64,000 nucleotides of DNA from Bacillus sp. CHD6a (GCF_001293645.1 NZ_LBMD01000007.1:62001-126000); one strand, 5' to 3'; numbered from the stretch's first letter, positions 45,197 to 55,854 are shown. Made by a program: numbers and translations. The notes: generated from the letters alone by a model not told the origin.

Positions 45197-45229
45197 GGAA
45201 GATGAGCAGCAAGAAGCCCCTCATCTTCC
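45197..45229 (-). terminator. Partial terminator between pstS and pstC
   Basis: 10-bp stem GGAAGATGAG / CTCATCTTCC with a 13-base loop and only a weak U-tract (TATGTATTTTTT). Such an attenuator would give higher pstS than pstC transcript. Confidence 0.7.
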
Positions 45230-45237
45230 CTGAAAAC

Positions 45238-46209
45238 TTACTTTAAACCTTCAAGCTCTTCTACTGCAGCTTTGATTTCTTCATCTTTCAATGGAGCAAA
45301 TCCTGTTTCACTTGCAACAGTTTGTGCATTTTCCATTGTGTAGATTGCATAGTCAAGTACTTGAGGCTTTTCTTTCGCCATACCTACATTCAAGTAAGTG
45401 TATACTGGACGAGTGAAGTTTGCATAGTCACCGTCTTCAGCGATTGTGTCAAGAGATGGTTCTACAGGACCGTTACCGAAGTCAACTTTTACAGCAGTTA
45501 ATTTATCTGTGTTGCTTGCATAGTAACCATAACCGAAGAATCCGATAGCGTTTTTATCTTTAGAAACTAGGTCTACTAGTGTAGAGTATTCTTGTTGTAA
45601 GTTAACACCTTCAACTAAGTCTTTTTCTTCAAGGATTTTTTCCCAGAAGAATTCATATGTTCCGTGGTTTTCATTTGGACCGTAAGCTTTGATTGGCTCA
45701 TTCGGGAAGTCTGGGTTGATATCAGACCAGTTCTTGATATTGCCTTCAGCTAAGAAGATCTTTTTCACATCTTCTTCTGTTAATTCTTTAGCCCAGTCGT
45801 TTTCTTTATTGATTACGATTGTTAAACCGTCAAGTGCAACTTTCATTTCCTTTACTTCCATGCCAAGCTCATCAGCTTGTGCTTTCTCTTCATCTTTAAT
45901 TGTACGAGACGCGTTATTGAAATCAGTTCCGTCTTCTACTAGGAACTTCTTAAATCCAGCAGATGTACCAGCACGACTTACTTCAACAGAAACGCCCTCT
46001 TGAGCTTCAGTCATGTATTTTTCAGCCATTAGAGACATAAAAGGAAATACTGTTCCAGACCCATCAATTACTACACTACCTTCAAGTTCTTCTCCGCCTT
46101 CAGCTGAAGACCCTTCGTTACCACCGTTGTTTGCATTCCCACATGCTGCAGCGAATACTGCAAGTGATGCAACGATAGCTAGTAATAAAAAACGTTTGAA
46201 GCTTTTCAT
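45238..46209 (-). CDS. pstS: Phosphate-binding lipoprotein PstS
   Basis: 323 residues. Lipoprotein signal with lipobox FAAAC (lipid-modified Cys23), followed by a Gly/Glu/Ser linker and the PBP-like domain. Phosphate-binding motifs VIDGSGTVFPFMSLMAEKY, VSRAGTSAGFKKF and NNASRTIKDEEKA match the PstS pocket. Captures phosphate outside the membrane and delivers it to PstCA. AGGGGG precedes the ATG. A four-repeat Pho box lies about 90-130 bases upstream. Confidence 0.95.
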   Translation of the reverse strand: MKSFKRFLLLAIVASLAVFAAACGNANNGGNEGSSAEGGEELEGSVVIDGSGTVFPFMSLMAEKYMTEAQEGVSVEVSRAGTSAGFKKFLVEDGTDFNNASRTIKDEEKAQADELGMEVKEMKVALDGLTIVINKENDWAKELTEEDVKKIFLAEGNIKNWSDINPDFPNEPIKAYGPNENHGTYEFFWEKILEEKDLVEGVNLQQEYSTLVDLVSKDKNAIGFFGYGYYASNTDKLTAVKVDFGNGPVEPSLDTIAEDGDYANFTRPVYTYLNVGMAKEKPQVLDYAIYTMENAQTVASETGFAPLKDEEIKAAVEELEGLK

Positions 46210-46297
46210 TTCTTTATTCCCCCTAAGGTTTTTGTTTTTGTTGATATTGATGTTTCTGTCTTTATCTTGCCCTACGAATAATAGAATATAACTTATG

Positions 46298-46336
46298 TGT
46301 TAACTGTGTATGAATCAAATGTAAAGGTTTTGTAAA
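46298..46336 (-). promoter_or_regulatory. Pho box (PhoP binding repeats) of the pst operon
   Basis: Read on the minus strand: TTTACA, TTTACA, TTCATA and TTAACA, each separated by exactly 5 bases (11-bp period). This is the four-repeat PhoP core arrangement known from B. subtilis. TATATT, a plausible -10, follows 8 bases downstream. Confidence 0.85.
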
Positions 46337-46428
46337 TGTCGCTTTTTTTGTAGTTTTATTGGCCAAAATGGATTATTTTAGTGCATCTTTGCTATTGTAA
46401 TTTTTATGAAGGGGTATAAGGACACAAA

Positions 46429-46452
46429 AAAGCACCCCGAGTTGGAGTGCTT
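46429..46452 (-). terminator. Terminator of pbpA
   Basis: GAAGCACTCC / GGGGTGCTTT imperfect stem followed by TTTTTTG on the minus strand. Confidence 0.75.
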
Positions 46453-46464
46453 CTTTACTATTAC

Positions 46465-48627
46465 TTACTCTGTTTCTTCTTCGTTAGTTTGTTCTTCTGA
46501 TTCTTCTTGTTTTTCATCCTCGTTTTCTCCATTAGCACGTTCTTTCTTTAAGTTGAAGTAAGCATCCATAACCGCATCACCAATTCGTGTACTTATTCCT
46601 CCTGTTACATTAAAGTCCGTAGATGCATAAGGAACCATAATGGCAAAAGCAATTTCTGGATCGTCATAAGGAGCATAACCTACTAAATTAAAGTTCAGCG
46701 TCTCGTAAGAACGTTTCTCTCCATTAGGAAGTGTTTCTATATACCTTGATTGTGCTGTTCCTGATTTTCCTGCAGGTTTATATTCCTTCATTTTAGAACT
46801 TTTTGCCGTTCCTCGCGTTCCATGATAAACCCTGATAAAACCGTCCTGTACTCGCTTAACCTGGCTATCTGTCATGTCTACCCTGTTTAAAACTTTAGGT
46901 TCAAATGGTTCCACTACACGACCCAAACCTTCTCCATTATTTGGTTCTCTAATTTCCTTAACTAATTGAGGCTGCATTCTATAACCGCCGTTTGCAATAG
47001 TAGAAACGTATTGAGCGAGTTGAAGAGTAGTGTAAGTATCATATTGTCCGATAGATAAATCTAGAAGTAGACCTGGGATACTAGTATCTGTGCCTTCAAC
47101 TCCTGAAGATTCCCTAGGAAGGTCAATGCCAGTTTCTACCCCTAATCCAAATTGGGCTAAATATGATCGGAATGTATCATAGGCTGCCGGAGGGATAAAT
47201 AATGGCTGCCTCGGCTGGTAATTAGCACCAGCAATAGCCATAGCAATTCTAAACATATACACGTTAGAGGACCTTTCAAGAGCAGTTAAATCATTAATAC
47301 TCCCCATATTTGTGTATGAAGCTTTTTTAAGTGCATCATTTCCTCGCCCGATATAAACTGGCGCGTCATATAGGTAGGATCCGGGTTGAATTACACCATG
47401 CTGAAACCCAGCTAGCACGGAAGCTCCTTTTACCGTTGAACCTGGTTCATAAGCTTCTTGAATAGCACCCAATGCATTATCATAGATCTTTAATTGCCCA
47501 TCTTCTTCATCTCGGATTAATTGTTTTCCTGCAAGTGAAAGCACTTCACCGGTTTTGGGATTCATGACGACTACAAAAGCACGGTCTAGAAATCTCGCCT
47601 TGGCACTGGGGGTTGCTCTCGTTTGAAGCATTTCTTCAATTAATACTTCTTCGACTTTCTGCTGGAATTCCATATCAATCGATAAGATCAAATCTTTACC
47701 ACGTTGTCCATCATAAACCTTTTCCTGACGAAGCAAATTTCCACCTGTATCTGTCACATTACGCACTCTTGCCTTTTGACCTTGAAGAACATTTTCGTAT
47801 TGTGCTTCTAATTGTGAGGTACCGATACGATCATTTCTACTATATCCACGTGCAAGAAACTCATCAATCTTTTCACTTGGTATCCCTGACTCTGAAGTTG
47901 AAACTTTGCCAAAAACAGAATCTAGAGTTGATCCATAGGCATAAGATCGAATGAAATCTGTTGTAATATCTACACCAGGCAAGTCTGTCAGCATTTCACT
48001 AACCATGGCAAATTCTTTTGCCGTCACATTTTGGTTTTTAACTATTTGGGGGGTCAATGCATACCCTTTATTAAATTCACGAAAAATAGCAAGTACCTCT
48101 TTTTCTTCTTCCGTAATCTCATCTAATTGCTCTTTCGTAATTCTATCTAATTGCAAATCGTATAAGTCACTTTCTTCTATATCACCATCTGCAACCTTTT
48201 TTCTGTCTTTATCTGTTATTAATTTTGCCGCTTCTTCAGGTCGGGTCAAAATCCAATAGTCTTTCTTATCCCTCTCCTGAATCTTTTCAGTATCCATCGT
48301 TATTATTTCAGAAAGTTTTTTTGCAACCTCCAACTGTTCCTTTGAGGAGGTGGATTGCATTCTCGTATATGTAATCGCATTTAATGGGGTGTTGTCTACA
48401 ACTACATTACCATTGCGATCATAAATTTTCCCTCTTGGTACTAACGTATTTACCGTTACGTTCTCGGTCCGGTCTACCTCTTTCCTGTAATCTTCCCCGA
48501 AAACAATTTGGACAAATCCAAGTCTTAATATGAGGGCTGAGAACAGTAAAAAAACCGCAAAAAACAAAAGGTTTAAGCGCGAGGGGACGTAATTTTTCTT
48601 TTTCTTTTTTTGCTTTTGATTGGTCAT
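46465..48627 (-). CDS. pbpA: Penicillin-binding protein 2A (class B transpeptidase)
   Basis: 720 residues. Short basic cytoplasmic N-terminus, one membrane helix (about 18-40), dimerisation domain starting VPRGKIYDRNGNVVVDN, then transpeptidase motifs: SxxK in PGSTVKGASVL, SxN in ERSSNVYMFRIA, KSG in PAGKSGTAQSRY. The C-terminus is a low-complexity Glu-rich tail. Cross-links peptidoglycan during elongation. Located upstream of pstS in the same direction, as in B. subtilis, but with its own terminator. Confidence 0.93.
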   Translation of the reverse strand: MTNQKQKKKKKNYVPSRLNLLFFAVFLLFSALILRLGFVQIVFGEDYRKEVDRTENVTVNTLVPRGKIYDRNGNVVVDNTPLNAITYTRMQSTSSKEQLEVAKKLSEIITMDTEKIQERDKKDYWILTRPEEAAKLITDKDRKKVADGDIEESDLYDLQLDRITKEQLDEITEEEKEVLAIFREFNKGYALTPQIVKNQNVTAKEFAMVSEMLTDLPGVDITTDFIRSYAYGSTLDSVFGKVSTSESGIPSEKIDEFLARGYSRNDRIGTSQLEAQYENVLQGQKARVRNVTDTGGNLLRQEKVYDGQRGKDLILSIDMEFQQKVEEVLIEEMLQTRATPSAKARFLDRAFVVVMNPKTGEVLSLAGKQLIRDEEDGQLKIYDNALGAIQEAYEPGSTVKGASVLAGFQHGVIQPGSYLYDAPVYIGRGNDALKKASYTNMGSINDLTALERSSNVYMFRIAMAIAGANYQPRQPLFIPPAAYDTFRSYLAQFGLGVETGIDLPRESSGVEGTDTSIPGLLLDLSIGQYDTYTTLQLAQYVSTIANGGYRMQPQLVKEIREPNNGEGLGRVVEPFEPKVLNRVDMTDSQVKRVQDGFIRVYHGTRGTAKSSKMKEYKPAGKSGTAQSRYIETLPNGEKRSYETLNFNLVGYAPYDDPEIAFAIMVPYASTDFNVTGGISTRIGDAVMDAYFNLKKERANGENEDEKQEESEEQTNEEETE

Positions 48628-48777
48628 CCTTTACACCTTTTCATTAATTATTTCGAGTGGCTACTAGAAGCAACTTGTTTATAAAAAGTAAGAGACACCT
48701 ACGTTAGTTTGTATAGGTGTCTGTGTCTTTATCTATTGTAAAGGAAATCGCAATAAATTTCTATTAATAAATCCCTA

Positions 48778-50064
48778 TTAAGGAGTTGATTCTCCTTCCC
48801 CGTCTCGCAAAGTTGTCACAATTGGGTGTGGTTCATCTTTTGGAGAAGGAATCGGTTCTAATTCTACTTTGCGGACAAATGGATAGATTAATGCGTGTCC
48901 CGCTCCAATCACACACATTAAGATCGGAATACTTTTTTGCGTATCAAAAAAGATGACAGAAATTAAAAACAAGATAATAGAAGTAATCCGTCCTAAATTC
49001 AGGAAAATTTCCCTGACAACAATATATTCAATGCGCATCTCTGCTGCTTTCCACCCTCTGCCAATCACATCGTAGGTTAAGGATACATATGGAACTAACA
49101 ACAACGGATAGGCAATTGCGATGGTTACTGCGTACATAAGCAACTTGACATAAGTTAACTCAAAGATAAGAAAGAATATCGCTCCATACAATATCAATCC
49201 TCCAAAAAGGATCGCTTTTTTCCTGAACTCTTTCTTAATAAGTCTCGTCGCCAGATAGTAACAGACAAATGCAACAGCTGAGTTTAACAATCCAAATGTA
49301 CCTAGTGCCATTTCACTGTTTGTCGTAATAAATACCAAGACAGAAACTGCAAAAAGGAAAGTACCTTCACGTAACCCTTGAAAAAAGTGTGCATTCGTTA
49401 TGTATCCCCAATTCGCATTATTTTTTCTCTCTTGCAAAATTCGCCGTAATTCGAAACTTCCTTCTGCCCCTCGCCTTTTTAAAAATAGACTTAAGATTAC
49501 TGCAGCAAAAAAAAGAATGAGGGAGATGGTGAAAATTACTGTGTACCCAGTAAACTTTTCTAATGTAGAGATAATATAACCTGCCGCAAAAGGTCCAATC
49601 ATTCCTCCTACTGAAGTCAATATCCCCAAAAATCCATTAAAAAAGTCCCTGGTTTCTGGCTCGGTAATTTCAAATGTCAATACGTTGAAAGCAAGCCAGT
49701 AGAAACCATATCCTATCCCAAGCAGTGCTCCCAACAGCAATAAATAGGTGGAAGCTTTGTCCCCAATGAACAAAACAAACAAATAAAAAAGTGCTAAGAA
49801 TACGACTCCTAAACGTAGCACAATGACACGATCGATTTTTTTTGCCCATCTTCCTGCCAAAATAAATGTTAATGGTTGAAAAATAACGATTGCTAAATTG
49901 TAGAAGCCCAGATCGCTGAATTCGCCTGATTGCTTCCAAAGGTACACATTTACAAATGTATTGGATAGAGCGATGCTGAGAGAATAAAGTCCACCGATGA
50001 TTAATAGTAGCATCAGGTCTTTGTTTACTTCGACATCGCCGATTAGTTTTTTTAGTGCAGCCAT
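48778..50064 (-). CDS. yqgE: MFS transporter YqgE
   Basis: 428 residues with about twelve membrane helices and the loop RWAKKIDRVIVLRLG between helices 2 and 3, as in major facilitator proteins. Position between pbpA and sodA matches B. subtilis YqgE, a putative efflux protein without a known substrate. A strong AAAGGAG site precedes the ATG. Confidence 0.82.
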   Translation of the reverse strand: MAALKKLIGDVEVNKDLMLLLIIGGLYSLSIALSNTFVNVYLWKQSGEFSDLGFYNLAIVIFQPLTFILAGRWAKKIDRVIVLRLGVVFLALFYLFVLFIGDKASTYLLLLGALLGIGYGFYWLAFNVLTFEITEPETRDFFNGFLGILTSVGGMIGPFAAGYIISTLEKFTGYTVIFTISLILFFAAVILSLFLKRRGAEGSFELRRILQERKNNANWGYITNAHFFQGLREGTFLFAVSVLVFITTNSEMALGTFGLLNSAVAFVCYYLATRLIKKEFRKKAILFGGLILYGAIFFLIFELTYVKLLMYAVTIAIAYPLLLVPYVSLTYDVIGRGWKAAEMRIEYIVVREIFLNLGRITSIILFLISVIFFDTQKSIPILMCVIGAGHALIYPFVRKVELEPIPSPKDEPHPIVTTLRDGEGESTP

Positions 50065-50152
50065 TATTACCCCGCTCCTTTATCTAGGTTTATTGTGGCT
50101 AAAAGGAGTGGGAGTTATGTACTTTGATTTTTCAACATCTTGAGGCAACTGT

Positions 50153-50292
50153 TTAACTCCGCTGTTGATTTCCGCAAATAGCTTCGCTTTCCTAGGGGCG
50201 CTGCTGGAGCCTCCTCGGCTACGCCTGCGGGGTCTCCACCTAGCGCTATCTCCCTCAGGAGTCTTCGCCTTTTGCTACAATCACCAGCTATA
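50153..50292 (+). repeat. Dispersed GC-rich repeat, copy 13 (forward, full length)
   Basis: CTCCGCTGTTGATTTCCGC to TCACCAGCTATAG, about 140 bp, closely matching copy 8. Confidence 0.9.
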
Positions 50293-50310
50293 GAACACAT
50301 AAAAAAACTA

Positions 50311-50340
50311 AAACTCCCATCCACTTATGGATGAGAGTTT
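50311..50340 (-). terminator. Terminator of sodA
   Basis: AAACTC(C)CATCCA against TGGATGAGAGTTT with a short loop, followed on the minus strand by TAGTTTTTTT. Confidence 0.8.
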
Positions 50341-50352
50341 ATGGGTTAGAAA

Positions 50353-50961
50353 TTATTTTGCTTCGTTGTAAAGTTTTCCTACTACATCCCAGTTAATTAC
50401 ATTGAAGAATGCGTTGATGTAGTCAGGACGGCGGTTTTGGTAGTTTAGGTAGTAAGCGTGCTCCCAAACGTCAAGGCCAAGAACTGGAGTCTTGCCTTCC
50501 ATTAATGGAGAATCTTGGTTTGGCGTGCTTGTAATTTCAAGTTCGCCGTTGTTTACCACTAACCAAGCCCAACCAGAACCGAAACGTGTAGCTGCAGCTT
50601 TTGCAAACTCATCTTTGAAGTTGTCAAAGCTACCAAATTTGCTAGTAAGAGCGTCAGCCAAATCACCGTTTGGAGAAGTAGCGCCACCTGGAGTTAAGAT
50701 ATTCCAGAAAAGACTGTGGTTCGCGTGACCACCACCGTGGTTGCGAACAGCTGTTTTGATGTTTTCAGGAACTGCATCCATATTGGAAATTAGCTCCTCT
50801 ACACTTTTACCTTGAAGTTCTGCTTGTCCTTCAAGTGCAGCGTTAATACCAGTTACGTAAGTATTGTGATGCTTTGTGTGGTGAATGTTCATTGTTTCTT
50901 TGTCAATGTGAGGCTCCAATGCGTCGTATGCATAAGGTAATTGTGGTAGTTCGTATGCCAT
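50353..50961 (-). CDS. sodA: Superoxide dismutase (Mn/Fe type)
   Basis: 202 residues. Metal ligands: His in [16 protein letters not shown] (two His), Asp and His in [13 protein letters not shown]. The residues [12 protein letters not shown] and the QDSPL region favour manganese, as in Bacillus SodA. Converts superoxide to peroxide in the cytoplasm. Good SigA promoter and AGGAGGAG site. Monocistronic. Confidence 0.96.
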   Translation of the reverse strand: MAYELPQLPYAYDALEPHIDKETMNIHHTKHHNTYVTGINAALEGQAELQGKSVEELISNMDAVPENIKTAVRNHGGGHANHSLFWNILTPGGATSPNGDLADALTSKFGSFDNFKDEFAKAAATRFGSGWAWLVVNNGELEITSTPNQDSPLMEGKTPVLGLDVWEHAYYLNYQNRRPDYINAFFNVINWDVVGKLYNEAK

Positions 50962-51031
50962 AATTATCTCCTCCTAATGGTTATGTAATAAAATTGAACC
51001 AAAAAAGCAAGACTTTTGGTCCGTTAGTTTC

Positions 51032-51060
51032 AGATTACCAAAACTTGTACAATCTTTCAA
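51032..51060 (-). promoter_or_regulatory. SigA-type promoter of sodA
   Basis: On the minus strand: TTGAAA, 17-base spacer, TAATCT, about 70 bases upstream of the start codon. Confidence 0.6.
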
Positions 51061-51097
51061 TTAATCTGCTTGACTTCCTGAAAATAATTATTCCCTA

Positions 51098-52120
<1,023 letters not shown>

Positions 52121-52135
52121 CTAGTATAACCTTGT

Positions 52136-52615
52136 TTATATGAAAATAAAGAACACAATGATCATTATCCCCTGGATAATCCCCTTCACCAATGCACTGC
52201 TGAAGAGACCGACGACAGACCCGAATCCGGCTTTCATGGAGGATTTTAAACCATTTCTATTAAACAGCAGTTCACCAATAACCGCTCCCAAAAAAGGCCC
52301 AAGAATAATACCAGCTATTGGGATCACAAATGGACCAACCAACAATCCAATAGTACTCCCCCAGATAGAGGCGTTGCTCCCGCCAAACTTTTTAACACCT
52401 AAAAGGTTTGCAAAATAGTCAGCGACAAATAGTAAGATGACAAATAATACGGTGATGGTCCAGAATAAAAAAGTCAGCTCTTCGAAAGAGAAAAGCACAC
52501 CATAAAGAATAAATCCACCTACTAAAAAGAGCACACTTGGAATGATAGGATAGACGAGACCAACAAATGCAATGACAAATAATGCAATAATTACGGTCCA
52601 ATACACGATTTCCAC
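52136..52615 (-). CDS. yqgC: DUF456 membrane protein YqgC
   Basis: About 159 residues with four to five membrane helices; the glycine-rich loop GPFVIPIAGIILGPFLGAVI is typical of DUF456. Function unknown. GTG 52615 with AAAGAGG eight bases upstream is preferred because the longer frame begins inside a terminator hairpin. The neighbourhood of sodA matches YqgC. Confidence 0.78.
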   Translation of the reverse strand: MEIVYWTVIIALFVIAFVGLVYPIIPSVLFLVGGFILYGVLFSFEELTFLFWTITVLFVILLFVADYFANLLGVKKFGGSNASIWGSTIGLLVGPFVIPIAGIILGPFLGAVIGELLFNRNGLKSSMKAGFGSVVGLFSSALVKGIIQGIMIIVFFIFI

Positions 52616-52645
52616 TACAAAACCCTCTTTCATAAATTTTAAAAA

Positions 52646-52671
52646 AACCAGACCCATAAGAGTCTGGTTTA
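52646..52671 (-). terminator. Terminator of the Na/Pi cotransporter gene
   Basis: Perfect 9-bp stem AAACCAGAC / GTCTGGTTT with an 8-base loop and TTTTTTTA on the minus strand. Confidence 0.9.
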
Positions 52672-52688
52672 TTATACGTTATTAACTA

Positions 52689-54329
52689 TTATAAAGTTTC
52701 GTGATCTTCGCCTAGAACTGCCTCTGCGATATTTACAGCATGATCGCCAATTCGCTCAAGGTTACTGATAATGTCAACAAACACAATTCCAGCTTGACCG
52801 GAGCATAATCCCTCATTCATACGTAAGATATGTTTCTTACGAAGTGAGCGCTCCATTTTGTCAATTTGATCTTCTTTCATACGAACGTCATTTGCAAGTG
52901 TTTTATCGTTTGTGCGAAGTGCTTCAATGGATTCTTTTACAGTAGAAACTGTTAGTGAGAACATTTCCTCTAGATCTTTCTCAGCAGCCTCTGTTAACTC
53001 CACTTTGTTTGCAATTTGATAATCCACTAACTCGACGATGTTCTCGAAGTGGTCACCGATTCTTTCGATATCTCTTACTGTATCCATTAATACAGAATGT
53101 TCTTCTGACTCAGTATCTGATAAAGAACTTGAAGATAATTTTACAAGATAGTCAGTAATTTTTCTATCAAGGTTATTAATCGCTTCTTCCACTTGATAAG
53201 CTTGTTCAGAGTACTTCGTAACACCAGTCTTTAAATATTCGTGTGTAGATTCAAGTCCAACAACAGAATATTCACCCATTCGAAGCACTTCTTCCTTAGC
53301 TTGTCCTAAAGCAAGTGATGGTGATTGTTCAATAAAAATAGGATCAAGATGCTTAGGCTTATATTCTACAAAGCTGTCTTCACCTGGAATGATTTTTGTT
53401 ACAATCAGCGCAAGTAGACCGATAAACGGTAATTGGATTAAAACATTGGCAATGTTAAATGATCCATGTGCAAACGCAATCGTCATCTCCGGGTTCAGAT
53501 CAAGTTTTTGTTGCAGAAATTCCACATATGCTTGGAAAGGAATCAACAATATTAAAACAATGACTGTACCCAATACATTAAATAGTACATGGGATAATGC
53601 AGCACGTCTTGCAGCAACGCTTGCACCAAGAGCAGCTAAAACAGCTGTAATCGTAGTACCAATATTGTCTCCAAAAAGTACAGGTAATGCAGCTCTAAGA
53701 TCCATTGCGCCTTGTCCGTAAAGTTCTTGCAGAATCCCTACCGTAGCACTTGAACTCTGAACAATAACGGTAAAGACCGTTCCAACAACTACCCCAAGAA
53801 TTGGGTTATCACTCATGGTTACCGTTAAATCAATGAATGCCGGCAACTCTCGTAGTGGTTTAAGTCCACCACCCATGATCTTCAACCCATAAAATAATGT
53901 ACCAAAACCAAAGACTATCTGACCGAAGTATTGGATTTTCTGATTTTTAAAGAAGAATAACAAGATAGCACCTACCGCGATAATTGGTAGGGCATATTCA
54001 TCTATTTTAATACCGATGATGAATGCTGTTACGGTTGTCCCGACGTTTGCACCCATTATTACACCAATCGCTTGGCGAAGTGTCATGAACCCTGCACTTA
54101 CAAGACCTACCGTTAGTGCTGTTGTTCCTGAACTAGATTGTATCAGAATGGTTACGATAATCCCTGCAAACACACCCATTAGGGGATTCGTAGTAAACCT
54201 ATCTAATATATCTCTCAACTTATCACCAGCTGATTTCTGCAGTCCGTCACCCATGTATTTAATCCCGAAAAGGAAAATACCCAGACCACCAATAAATTCA
54301 AAAATTAACTTCTGAACATCCAAGTCCAA
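52689..54329 (-). CDS. Na+/phosphate cotransporter with PhoU-like domain
   Basis: About 546 residues. Two inverted membrane repeats, each carrying the QSSS signature (VTILIQSSSGTTALT and TVIVQSSSATVG), typical of PF02690 symporters, followed by a C-terminal PhoU-like helical domain (about 340-540: MDTVRDIERIGDHFENI and ISNLERIGDHAVNIAEAV). It imports phosphate with sodium, probably at higher phosphate levels than Pst. TTG 54329 (AAGGGG nine bases upstream) seems better than TTG 54338, which abuts the site. The upstream region contains PhoP-like repeats. Confidence 0.87.
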   Translation of the reverse strand: MDLDVQKLIFEFIGGLGIFLFGIKYMGDGLQKSAGDKLRDILDRFTTNPLMGVFAGIIVTILIQSSSGTTALTVGLVSAGFMTLRQAIGVIMGANVGTTVTAFIIGIKIDEYALPIIAVGAILLFFFKNQKIQYFGQIVFGFGTLFYGLKIMGGGLKPLRELPAFIDLTVTMSDNPILGVVVGTVFTVIVQSSSATVGILQELYGQGAMDLRAALPVLFGDNIGTTITAVLAALGASVAARRAALSHVLFNVLGTVIVLILLIPFQAYVEFLQQKLDLNPEMTIAFAHGSFNIANVLIQLPFIGLLALIVTKIIPGEDSFVEYKPKHLDPIFIEQSPSLALGQAKEEVLRMGEYSVVGLESTHEYLKTGVTKYSEQAYQVEEAINNLDRKITDYLVKLSSSSLSDTESEEHSVLMDTVRDIERIGDHFENIVELVDYQIANKVELTEAAEKDLEEMFSLTVSTVKESIEALRTNDKTLANDVRMKEDQIDKMERSLRKKHILRMNEGLCSGQAGIVFVDIISNLERIGDHAVNIAEAVLGEDHETL

Positions 54330-54410
54330 TACATTCAACCCCTTAATAAAAACTATCTAACATCGACAAAAATCTACAAAACCAAATACAATTATTAACC
54401 TAATATCATT

Positions 54411-54478
54411 CTAATGTAAATACCCTTCACGATAAATTTACATTATCTTTACAAACTGTAACTTGAAATTTACATTAG
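54411..54478. promoter_or_regulatory. Pho box-like repeats in the divergent promoter region
   Basis: On the + strand TTTACA (54437), TTTACA (54448), TAACTT (54459) and TTACAT (54470) follow an 11-bp period. An 11-bp inverted pair CTAATGTAAAT (54411) / ATTTACATTAG (54468) frames the site. Suggests PhoP control of yqgB, the Na/Pi transporter gene, or both. Confidence 0.55.
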
Positions 54479-54564
54479 TGACTGTTATGCAATTAATTAT
54501 TGTTCACTTACTCAATTTAAGATAACATGAAATGGATATATTACTTTAAAAGGACTGATAGGAA

Positions 54565-55350
54565 TTGACTATTTTCTCTCAATTTATAAAGAGCATGTAT
54601 TCCCCAAAAGCAATGGCATCCTTTCGCTTTCAAGGAATAGGTAAGACCATATTATACGTATTTTTTCTTGTTCTTATATCTTCTATTCCCATGTTTATCA
54701 CTTTTGGAACTAGTGCAGTGAAACTAGTGAATAGTACAGAAGAATTTTTGCAAGATGAATCCCCAGACTTTTATATTCAGAACGGAGAATTTTTTGCAGA
54801 TATAGAAGCACCTTTCATTGTAGATGAAGAAGGTTTTGCAATTATTTTGGACCCTGAAAATGAGTTATCGTTAAATGAGATTTACTCTTACGGTGATGTT
54901 GTAGCCATCCAGTCAAAGGAAATAATATTTAAAGGAGCAGGACAGACCGATTTTATCCCATTAAGTGATTTTCAGGGAACAAAAGTAGCAAAAGAGGACT
55001 TACTTCAATTTATGGACTCTGTGGGAAGCGCATTTCCTATCATCATTACAGTACTAATAGTAGTAGGGTATCTATTTTTTACAGCTACTAAATTCATTCA
55101 AATCTCTATTTTAGGTATGTTTGGCTTACTACTTAAGAATATGTTAAAAAGAAATAATTTACAGTACCGACATACATGGGTCTTAGCTGCTTATGCTGTC
55201 ACGCTTCCTACATTAATTTTCACGATTCTTCAGGCAAGCAGTTTAGTACTACCATATTCATCATTAATTAGCTTTGCTGTGTCTCTTTTTATACTCTATC
55301 TTATTATTAAGGAAGTAAAAATTAAAAAGCCGACTACCACCATTAATTAA
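54565..55350 (+). CDS. yqgB: DUF1189 membrane protein YqgB
   Basis: 261 residues starting at TTG 54565. N-terminal amphipathic block SQFIKSMYSPKAMASFRFQG, a membrane helix at about 28-50, an extracytoplasmic domain of about 100 residues (NGEFFADIEAPFIVDEEGFA), then three to four helices. This is the DUF1189 pattern. Function unknown. Divergent from the Na/Pi transporter gene, with Pho box-like repeats between them, and followed by a strong terminator. Confidence 0.82.
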   Translation: MTIFSQFIKSMYSPKAMASFRFQGIGKTILYVFFLVLISSIPMFITFGTSAVKLVNSTEEFLQDESPDFYIQNGEFFADIEAPFIVDEEGFAIILDPENELSLNEIYSYGDVVAIQSKEIIFKGAGQTDFIPLSDFQGTKVAKEDLLQFMDSVGSAFPIIITVLIVVGYLFFTATKFIQISILGMFGLLLKNMLKRNNLQYRHTWVLAAYAVTLPTLIFTILQASSLVLPYSSLISFAVSLFILYLIIKEVKIKKPTTTIN

Positions 55351-55352
55351 TA

Positions 55353-55396
55353 AAAAAAGCACCGACAAATTTCACATAATTTGTCGGTGCTTTTTT
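55353..55396 (+). terminator. Terminator of yqgB
   Basis: 18-bp perfect stem AAAAAAGCACCGACAAAT / ATTTGTCGGTGCTTTTTT with an 8-base loop. Confidence 0.93.
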
Positions 55397-55456
55397 GTTA
55401 TTTTTATCTTGAACAAGCATATAGTTAAATATGCTTGTCTGAGGGGGAAGTTAAAA

Positions 55457-55807
55457 ATGATCCGATTATTCGTTGCAGCTCTAATTCTCGTTACCGTCTA
55501 CAGCATCTATTACGATTTATCATCAGGCACCATCCCTGAGCCTGCCGCTCCTGTTGCAGCTCCTGTTCCGGTTACTAGTCCTGATACAGAATCAGAAAGT
55601 TCCACCCTTTCCTCAACCACTAACAACCTTTACATAGAAGTTGAAATAAAAGCTGGCGATACCGTACTCACTGTCGCGGAAAAGATTGCAAACAAACCAA
55701 TTCCAGTCTCCATCACACAACTTGTAGAAGACTTCCAAAATCTAAACGAAGGCATCACCCCAGAAAAAATCCAAATAGGCAAAACCTACAAGTTTCCTGT
55801 CTACTAA
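55457..55807 (+). CDS. yqfZ: LysM-like membrane-anchored protein YqfZ
   Basis: 116 residues. N-terminal helix (IRLFVAALILVTVYSIYY), a Pro/Ala/Ser/Thr-rich linker (about 20-60) and a C-terminal LysM-type module with IKAGDTVLTVAEKIAN and PEKIQIGKTYKFPVY. Likely tethered to the membrane and binding peptidoglycan. ATG 55457 follows GAGGGGGA. Upstream of ispG as in B. subtilis. Confidence 0.83.
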   Translation: MIRLFVAALILVTVYSIYYDLSSGTIPEPAAPVAAPVPVTSPDTESESSTLSSTTNNLYIEVEIKAGDTVLTVAEKIANKPIPVSITQLVEDFQNLNEGITPEKIQIGKTYKFPVY

Positions 55808-55854
55808 CAGCCAGGAAACTTTTACATTATATATAAATTGAAATAGACAACCCA

